From Tissierellia bacterium (GTDB taxonomy: Bacteria; Bacillota; Clostridia; Tissierellales; Dethiosulfatibacteraceae): a stretch of 10,436 nucleotides of DNA. The position numbers and the translations under genes are program-made. The notes under the pieces were generated by a model. It was not told the origin of the DNA, did not search any database, and saw only the letters and a program-made list of their open reading frames with translations. The stretch is from assembly GCA_007116605.1 (NCBI GenBank), contig SKID01000335.1, positions 1-10,436 on the forward strand, given 5' to 3'. This document shows positions 5,998 through 10,436 of the stretch, in pieces (the stretch's first letter is position 1; each line of letters opens with the position of its first letter).

Positions 5998-7272
5998 ATG
6001 TTTGTAGATGTAGCAAAAATAGAAGTCAAGTCAGGCAAAGGCGGCAATGGGTCGGTTGCCTTCAGAAGAGAAAAATATGAGCCTATGGGTGGACCTGCAG
6101 GTGGAGACGGTGGCAAAGGTGGCGACATCCTGATTGTTGCAGATCAAGGATTAAGGACCTTAATGGATTTTAAGTACAAAAAAATATTTAAAGCCGAAAG
6201 CGGTGAAGATGGTCGTAATAAGCAACAGTATGGTGCTAATGGCAAGGATCTTGTCTTAAAAGTTCCAGTAGGCACTTTAGTAAAAGACCAAGAATCAGGG
6301 ATTGTACTAGCTGACTTAAATCATGATGGACAAGTTTACTTGGCAGCTAAAGGTGGTCGAGGCGGACGAGGCAATGTAAAATTTAAAAGTTCCACTAGAA
6401 GAGCGCCAAGATTTGCTGAACCTGGTGGGAAATCACAAGAAAAGATGCTCATATTAGAGTTAAAGTTGATAGCTGACGTTGGTCTTATTGGTTTTCCTAA
6501 TGTAGGAAAGTCTACTTTTTTGTCAGTCACAACCAGTGCTAATCCTAAAATTGCAAACTACCATTTTACAACATTAAAGCCTAACTTAGGTGTAGTAAAA
6601 ATGTCTTCAGGAGAAGCTTTTGTTTTAGCAGATATTCCTGGATTGATTGAAGGTGCTTCTCAAGGAGTGGGTTTAGGGCATGAGTTTCTTAGACATATTG
6701 AAAGAACAAAAGTACTCATCCATGTTATTGATATTTCAGGTCAAGAACAACGTGATCCTGTGGAAGATTTCATAAAGATTAATCAAGAACTTAAGCAATA
6801 TAGTGAGAAATTAGCAAGTAAAAAACAAATCATAGTGCTTAATAAAGTCGAGTTGCCTAATGTAATAGAAAACATTAATCATTTCAAGAATACTTATGGA
6901 AAAGATCACTCTATTTTTGAGATCTCAGCTGTCACAGGTCAGGGTGTAGAAAAAGCACTTTATGCAGCATTGGATTTAGTTAAAACAATTGAAGAAGAAA
7001 CTGTTTTTTACGATCCAGATGCCATTAACCAATTAGAAAATAAAGAGCCAAAAGATACGATTAATGTTTATAGAGAAAATCACATCTATAAAGCGGATGG
7101 TTATTTTATTGAATATTTGGTAGAATCCACCAATTTTGAAGATACTGAATCCATCAGAAACTTCCAAAAAGTTCTTGAAGACAAGGGTGTAATTCAACAA
7201 TTAAGAGATTTAGGAGCAAAAGAAGGAGATACAGTAGATATTTGTGGTATTGAATTCGATTTTATTGAATAG
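5998..7272 (+). CDS. obgE: GTPase Obg (50S assembly)
   Basis: A 424-residue Obg GTPase with all three domains: the glycine-rich Obg fold (about 1-158), the G domain (about 159-330) and the C-terminal OCT domain (about 350-424). G-motifs are G1 GFPNVGKST at 165-173, G2 in HFTTLKPNLG near 191, G3 DIPGLIEGA at 212-220 and G5 SAV at 310-312. G4 reads NKVE at 282-285, where the family normally has NKxD, so the base-recognising Asp is replaced by Glu285. The family binds the large subunit late in assembly and links GTP/ppGpp level to growth. The start at 5998 is chosen over an in-frame ATG at 5965, which lies inside the terminator hairpin, because AGAGGAAG at 5983-5990 is seven bases upstream and FVDVAKI is the family N-terminus. 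Confidence 0.97.
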   Translation: MFVDVAKIEVKSGKGGNGSVAFRREKYEPMGGPAGGDGGKGGDILIVADQGLRTLMDFKYKKIFKAESGEDGRNKQQYGANGKDLVLKVPVGTLVKDQESGIVLADLNHDGQVYLAAKGGRGGRGNVKFKSSTRRAPRFAEPGGKSQEKMLILELKLIADVGLIGFPNVGKSTFLSVTTSANPKIANYHFTTLKPNLGVVKMSSGEAFVLADIPGLIEGASQGVGLGHEFLRHIERTKVLIHVIDISGQEQRDPVEDFIKINQELKQYSEKLASKKQIIVLNKVELPNVIENINHFKNTYGKDHSIFEISAVTGQGVEKALYAALDLVKTIEEETVFYDPDAINQLENKEPKDTINVYRENHIYKADGYFIEYLVESTNFEDTESIRNFQKVLEDKGVIQQLRDLGAKEGDTVDICGIEFDFIE

Positions 7273-7283
7273 AAGGTGATAAA

Positions 7284-7571
7284 ATGATAAGCGGTAAACA
7301 AAGAAGTTATTTAAAGTCTTTAGCTAATACTATAGACCCTATAATAAACATAGGAAAGAGTGGGATTATAGAAACAGTCATTCAACAAGCAGATGAAGCA
7401 TTAGAAGCTAGAGAATTAGTAAAGTTTAAAATACTAAACAATAGTCCATTAGAGGTGAAATCTACAGCTGGAGAATTAGCAGAAATTTTAGGTGCTGAAT
7501 ATGTACAAAGTATTGGCAGAAAATTTGTGCTTTACAGACCCTCTGAAAACCAAAAAATTCAACTACCTTAG
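7284..7571 (+). CDS. yhbY: Ribosome assembly RNA-binding protein YhbY (CRM domain)
   Basis: A 95-residue single CRM-domain protein. It has the motifs GKQRSYLKSLAN, INIGKSGI at 22-28 (the conserved GxxG loop for RNA) and ALEARELVKFKIL near 39-51. YhbY proteins bind pre-50S particles. The gene starts 11 bases after obgE behind AGAAGGTG at 7271-7278 and so shares its transcript. In many Firmicutes obgE-yhbY is followed by nadD, but here the operon ends at the hairpin at 7688-7740. Confidence 0.95.
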   Translation: MISGKQRSYLKSLANTIDPIINIGKSGIIETVIQQADEALEARELVKFKILNNSPLEVKSTAGELAEILGAEYVQSIGRKFVLYRPSENQKIQLP

Positions 7572-7687
7572 AATATGACTAATCATAAAAGAGATGATCA
7601 AACGCTATCTAAGTGGACACTCCGTGTAAAAATGGGATGCCAGCAATGGACTTAACTTAAAAGTAGCGGCAATGTAAACCATCAAAT
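7572..7687. other. Intergenic stretch without recognised content
   Basis: Between yhbY and the terminator I see no gene, promoter or convincing RNA. A 26-codon frame from 7575 lacks a ribosome binding site. A short gacac/gtgt inverted repeat near 7616-7627 is too small to interpret. Confidence 0.4.
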
Positions 7688-7740
7688 AAAATCTCCATAG
7701 ATGAAACCCATGGTATTGGATTTTATCTATGGAGATTTTT
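7688..7740. terminator. Bidirectional intrinsic terminator between yhbY and the TetR gene
   Basis: A perfect 15-bp stem pairs 7688-7702 (aaaatctccatagat without its first a) with 7725-7739 (atctatggagatttt without its last t), with a 22-base loop and T-rich flanks on both strands (7736-7740 on the plus strand). It lies between convergent genes and can end transcription of both. Confidence 0.85.
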
Positions 7741-7788
7741 AATCGGGTTATTATGCCCCCCAGACAACCGATTAGAGATGCATCTAAT
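7741..7788. repeat. Two small inverted repeats downstream of the TetR gene
   Basis: The first repeat pairs aatcgggtt 7741-7749 with aaccgatt 7766-7773, with one bulged g and a loop containing six C residues. The second pairs attaga 7771-7776 with tctaat 7783-7788. They overlap, so only one can form at a time. Without a T tract they are not clear terminators; they may only stabilise the 3' end of the minus-strand transcript. Confidence 0.35.
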
Positions 7789-7794
7789 GATTAA

Positions 7795-8475
7795 CTAAAT
7801 CAGGAATTTAATATCACTAAATGACGCTTTCTGTTGATACTCAAGAGATTGTTCTAAGTACTCCATGGCTGTTTGGTGATCGATTCCAAAAAGTTTTGGA
7901 ATACATCCAATCAATATGTTGATTAATTGATCTTGAGGAATGTCAATGTCTTGATTGTAAAACTTTTTCAAAACATTTAAAGCACCACCAACTTGTAAGG
8001 CAGAAAAACTCTTAATTGAATATTCTTCCAAATTCAAGTTGTGCTTTTGATTAACTGTTTGCAAGTTCATCAATGTATACTCTTCCATAATACCATCAAT
8101 AATATTCTTATGGAGTGTTTCTTTAAAGAATCGGGAATTTTTAGGGTCATTAAATATAATGTCATAGATGATACGTTCCTTAATCATGAAAAATAGAATA
8201 AGGTTGGATTCTTTGTTGAATACATCACAAACAGCATTTTCAACAGACTCAGCAAACTCACCGAAAATGATTCTAATGATATTGTTTTTGGTTTTAAAGT
8301 AATAAGATAATAAACCCAAATTCACAGAAGCTAGATCAGCGATTTTTTGAACTGTTGTATTGTCATACCCCTCGGTGTAGAATAATGTCTTAGATGCTTG
8401 AATGATACTGTTTCTTGTTTCTATACCTTTTTTATACCTTTTTATACGATCACCTCCATGATAATAATATATCAA
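7795..8475 (-). CDS. TetR-family transcriptional regulator, unusual start
   Basis: A TetR-type repressor. The N-terminal DNA-binding domain is clear: NSIIQASKTLFYTEGYDNTT, then the helix-turn-helix VQKIADLASVNLGLLSYYF and KTKNNII. The rest is a helical ligand or dimer domain with no close relative that I recognise, so the ligand is unknown. The only canonical in-frame start is TTG at 8473-8475, giving 226 residues, but it has no ribosome binding site. A strong GGAGGTG at 8457-8451 is followed seven bases after GGAGG by ATA (8445-8443), exactly where the family N-terminus (KRYKKGIETRNSIIQ) would begin, giving 216 residues. Either ATA is used or an ATG was mutated. It is divergent from thyX with about 84 bases between them and may repress itself and thyX. 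Confidence 0.85.
   Translation of the reverse strand: MIYYYHGGDRIKRYKKGIETRNSIIQASKTLFYTEGYDNTTVQKIADLASVNLGLLSYYFKTKNNIIRIIFGEFAESVENAVCDVFNKESNLILFFMIKERIIYDIIFNDPKNSRFFKETLHKNIIDGIMEEYTLMNLQTVNQKHNLNLEEYSIKSFSALQVGGALNVLKKFYNQDIDIPQDQLINILIGCIPKLFGIDHQTAMEYLEQSLEYQQKASFSDIKFLI
8451..8457 (-). promoter_or_regulatory. Ribosome binding site of the TetR gene facing an ATA codon
   Basis: On the minus strand GGAGGTG reads 8457 to 8451, a near-perfect Shine-Dalgarno sequence. The codon at normal spacing is ATA at 8445-8443. No ATG, GTG or TTG occurs in the frame over the next codons. This site argues that translation was meant to start here and not at the TTG ten codons upstream. Confidence 0.7.
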
Positions 8476-8485
8476 ATTATACAGA

Positions 8486-8514
8486 TTGTTACAACTATTA
8501 ATATGATGTATAAT
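8486..8514 (+). promoter_or_regulatory. Sigma-A promoter of thyX with possible repressor site
   Basis: TTGTTA at 8486-8491 and TATAAT at 8509-8514 have 17-base spacing, which gives a good promoter starting near 8521. The -35 box lies in the small palindrome TTGT-T-ACAA (8486-8494), and TATTAATA (8496-8503) is palindromic in the spacer; either could be an operator for the divergent TetR protein. A minus-strand TATAAT at 8481-8476 could serve tetR, but its -35 region is poor. Confidence 0.75.
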
Positions 8515-8559
8515 ATAACTATTCCGTAATAATTTTTAATCTTATAAAGGAGACAAATA

Positions 8560-9339
8560 ATGGATACCACTTTAAAAGTAAAAATAATAGCTCATACACC
8601 AGAGCCGGAAAAAGTCATTGCCTCATCAGCTAAACTATGCTATTCCTCATTATCGGGAGAAGACTTATACACTAAAAGTTCACAGCAGGAATCAGAAAAA
8701 TTTATTCAAATGTTAATGCGATTAGGGCATGAATCTCCTATAGAACATGTGAGTTTTACTTTTTCTGTTGAGGGAGTTAGTCGTATATTGACTCATCAAC
8801 TGGTGAGACATCGAATTGCAAGTTACAGTCAACGATCTCAAAGATATGTCAAAGAAGGACAGTTTCAATACATTATTCCTCCCGAAATAAAGGATGATGA
8901 GAATGCTCGTAGGATTTTTGTGGAAACGATGGAACAAGCGCAAAAAAGTTATGATCAATTGACGGCAATTCTTTTTCAAAAACATCAATTACAATTGATG
9001 AAAGAAGGGCATAAAAGAGAACATATTGATAATATTGCAGAAAAGCGTGCTATTGAAGATGCTAGATTTGTTCTTCCCAATGCATGTGAGACGAAAATTA
9101 TGTTGACAATGAATGCAAGGACTTTGTTGCATTTTTTCTCAATCCGTTGCTGCCGCAGAGCACAGTGGGAAATTAGGGAGTTAGCCATTGAAATGTTGAA
9201 GCAAGCGAGACAAATTGCACCAGCGTTGTTTAGAAATGCTGGACCAGGTTGCTTAAGAGGCCCCTGTCCTGAAGGAAAGATGACATGTGGACACATCGAT
9301 TTAGTTAGAAAAGAATTTTCTTTGTTGCAAATAGATTAA
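8560..9339 (+). CDS. thyX: FAD-dependent thymidylate synthase ThyX
   Basis: A 259-residue ThyX, which makes dTMP from dUMP using methylene-tetrahydrofolate and reduced flavin, in place of ThyA. The signature RHRX7S is present as Arg83-His84-Arg85 to Ser93 in RHRIASYSQRSQR. The conserved HESPIEH block lies at 57-63, and NARTLLHFFSIRCCRRAQWEIR at about 185-206 supplies further FAD and dUMP contacts. The C-terminus has three Cys (231, 236, 243) in GCLRGPCPEGKMTCG. The start has AAAGGAG at 8546-8552, seven bases upstream. It has its own promoter and is probably monocistronic, although no terminator lies between it and the riboswitch. Confidence 0.97.
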   Translation: MDTTLKVKIIAHTPEPEKVIASSAKLCYSSLSGEDLYTKSSQQESEKFIQMLMRLGHESPIEHVSFTFSVEGVSRILTHQLVRHRIASYSQRSQRYVKEGQFQYIIPPEIKDDENARRIFVETMEQAQKSYDQLTAILFQKHQLQLMKEGHKREHIDNIAEKRAIEDARFVLPNACETKIMLTMNARTLLHFFSIRCCRRAQWEIRELAIEMLKQARQIAPALFRNAGPGCLRGPCPEGKMTCGHIDLVRKEFSLLQID

Positions 9340-9353
9340 ACCTATGATACCAT
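9325..9353 (+). promoter_or_regulatory. Candidate promoter for the riboswitch-btuF transcript
   Basis: TTGCAA at 9325-9330 and TACCAT at 9348-9353 have 17-base spacing, with an extended -10 TG at 9345-9346. It overlaps the last codons of thyX and would start transcription at about 9360, exactly at the first helix of the riboswitch. Neither box is a full consensus match. Confidence 0.5.
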
Positions 9354-9360
9354 GTTAATG

Positions 9361-9530
9361 CGATACGAACAAACAACAAGATAGGTGTAAAACTTAAAAG
9401 GGAAAGTGGTTAAATGCCACTGCAGCCCCCGCTACTGTAAGTGATACGACTTTCACAGCCACTGGGAAACTGGGAAGGGTGAAAGAAGGTAATGCACAAG
9501 CCAGGAGACCTGCCTATTTTCGTACTATCG
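9361..9530 (+). promoter_or_regulatory. Cobalamin (vitamin B12) riboswitch aptamer
   Basis: The B12-riboswitch core is easily read: ATAGGTG near 9381, AAAAGGGAA at 9396-9404, the B12 box GCCACTGCAGCCCCCGC at 9416-9432 with ACTGT after it, GCCACTGGG from 9458, CTGGGAAGG, and AATGCACAAGCCAGGAGACC at 9491-9510 with TGCC after it. The closing helices pair cgata 9361-9365 with tatcg 9526-9530, cgaa 9366-9369 with ttcg 9519-9522, and atagg 9381-9385 with cctat 9513-9517. It lies directly upstream of a B12 transport gene and before a terminator, so binding of cobalamin should switch off uptake. Confidence 0.95.
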
Positions 9531-9577
9531 ACCTTCGGAGGGAAGGGGATTATGATAGGTTTTTGATGTCATAGATG

Positions 9578-9606
9578 ATTCCCAACGTTGGTGTTGGGAA
9601 TTTTTT
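9578..9606 (+). terminator. Riboswitch-controlled intrinsic terminator
   Basis: A 9-bp perfect stem, attcccaac 9578-9586 with gttgggaat 9593-9601, has a gttggt loop and six T residues (9601-9606). It sits between the B12 aptamer and btuF, so it is the expression platform. The ccttc/gaagg hairpin (9532-9536/9542-9546) just after the aptamer offers a loop that may touch the C-rich aptamer loop. Confidence 0.9.
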
Positions 9607-9624
9607 GTTAAATTAGGAGGAAAA

Positions 9625-10436
9625 ATGAAGAAAAGATTGTCAATTTTATTAGTGATTGTGCTTATGCTATCAATCACAGCTTGTGGAAGAAATGAACAAC
9701 CTGTAGAAGAGCCTAGTGATGTTAATTCTGATTCAGCAAATGAAAATGTTGGTGCATTTCCATTAACCATGACAGATAGCATGGGTAGAGAAGTCACAAT
9801 AAAAGAAATTCCAACAAAGATTGTGTCTTCAGTGCCAAGTAATACAGAAATCATTTATGCCCTTGGAAAAGAGGATATTTTGGTAGGTGTTTCAGTTTAT
9901 TGTAACTACCCAGAGGCAGCGATTAATGTTCCCAAGATTGGAGATTATAGTGGACCGAATGTTGAACTTATTATTGATTTAAAGCCCGATGTGTTTTTTG
10001 CTGCTTGGCTAAGTGATGAGGTAGTTGATCAATTAGAGAAAGCAGGTATTCGAGTATTCTTAGTAAACCCTATGAATTTAGAACAGACATATCAATCTAT
10101 TATTGATATAGGCATGATTTTAGGTGTGACAGAAACGGCAGAAAGCATCGTGTCTGAAATGAAGGAACATGCTGAAGAAATCGTGGCTAGAGTTTCAGGT
10201 TATCCAACAAAAACAGTCTTTTACGAAGTGTGGCATGATCCACTAATGACAGTAGGACCTGGCAGTTTTATTCATGAATTAATTACATTAGCCAATGGGA
10301 TTAATATTGCAGAAGATGCCGAATCAGCATATCCTGAATATAGCTTAGAATTGCTTATTGCTAAAGACCCACAAGTTTATTTAACCAGTGATGATGGGTT
10401 TAAGACTCCTCAAGATATATTCGACAGACAAGGTTA
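9625..10436 (+). CDS. btuF: Cobalamin ABC transporter substrate-binding lipoprotein, 3' cut by window edge
   Basis: The first 270 residues are visible and the gene continues beyond the window. It begins with a lipoprotein signal peptide (KKRLSILLVIVLMLSITAC) with a lipobox at Cys20, followed by an acidic, Ser/Asn-rich linker to about residue 43. The periplasmic-binding fold of the TroA/BtuF class follows: TDSMGREVTI, then PTKIVSSVPSNTEIIYALG, VELIIDLKPDVFFA, and a FYEVWHDPLMTVGPGSFIHEL segment linking to the second lobe. Such proteins sit outside the membrane and hand ligand to an ABC permease. The B12 riboswitch upstream identifies the ligand as cobalamin or a precursor; without that context a siderophore or haem would also be possible. 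The start follows AGGAGG at 9615-9620. Confidence 0.92.
   Translation, partial: MKKRLSILLVIVLMLSITACGRNEQPVEEPSDVNSDSANENVGAFPLTMTDSMGREVTIKEIPTKIVSSVPSNTEIIYALGKEDILVGVSVYCNYPEAAINVPKIGDYSGPNVELIIDLKPDVFFAAWLSDEVVDQLEKAGIRVFLVNPMNLEQTYQSIIDIGMILGVTETAESIVSEMKEHAEEIVARVSGYPTKTVFYEVWHDPLMTVGPGSFIHELITLANGINIAEDAESAYPEYSLELLIAKDPQVYLTSDDGFKTPQDIFDRQG

Noticed and set aside
7610..7640. Possible IS end (aagtggacact near 7610) between yhbY and tetR
   Set aside because: It vaguely resembles the ends of some IS3-type elements, but there is no partner end, transposase remnant or target duplication.
7575..7655. 26-codon open frame after yhbY
   Set aside because: It has no ribosome binding site and no recognisable protein.
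9525..9854. Minus-strand open frame across the riboswitch terminator and the start of btuF
   Set aside because: It is antisense to a riboswitch and a clear lipoprotein gene, with no protein similarity that I recognise.
1..10436. CRISPR arrays, tRNA or rRNA genes
   Set aside because: No regularly spaced repeats and no cloverleaf or rRNA-like segments were seen on either strand by eye.

Overview
The window is low-GC DNA with strong AGGAGG-type ribosome binding sites, sigma-A-like promoters and Firmicutes-style leader RNAs. The gene content (radical SAM/DUF2344 pair beside rplU-prp-rpmA-obgE-yhbY, a protease-processed L27, ThyX, a B12 riboswitch before btuF) points to a clostridial anaerobe. 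This placement is inferred from gene order and protein style; the species cannot be named from the sequence alone.

Layout. 1-about 1560: right-hand part of an IS607-type insertion sequence. It holds the C-terminal end of the serine-recombinase transposase TnpA, an apparently intact RNA-guided nuclease TnpB, and a structured non-coding right end that is a candidate guide (omega) RNA. 1571-4938: nfo (endonuclease IV), a radical SAM protein and a DUF2344 protein, tightly overlapped and using TTG starts. 4907-7571: a perfect-consensus promoter buried in the end of the DUF2344 gene drives an L21 leader RNA and rplU-prp-rpmA. A strong terminator hairpin follows, then obgE and yhbY. 7572-7794: short gap with a bidirectional terminator. 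7795-8559: a minus-strand TetR regulator, divergent from thyX, whose best ribosome binding site faces an ATA codon. 8560-9339: thyX. 9325-9606: promoter, cobalamin riboswitch and terminator. 9625-end: 5' part of a cobalamin-binding lipoprotein gene (btuF), cut by the window edge.

How they work together. The middle block is a ribosome-biogenesis cluster: L21, L27, the protease that trims L27, the 50S-assembly GTPase Obg and the CRM-domain protein YhbY. The L21 leader is a probable feedback site and the rpmA-obgE terminator probably lowers expression of the GTPase relative to the ribosomal proteins. nfo and thyX serve DNA repair and dTMP supply. The riboswitch shuts off B12 uptake when cobalamin is plentiful.

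The most notable points are the TnpB element whose guide would read into the nfo start, the apparent loss of a canonical start codon after the TetR ribosome binding site, the NKxE (instead of NKxD) G4 motif of Obg, the absence of the ribonuclease G gene often found before rplU, and the consensus promoter hidden in coding sequence. I see no wholly new system.
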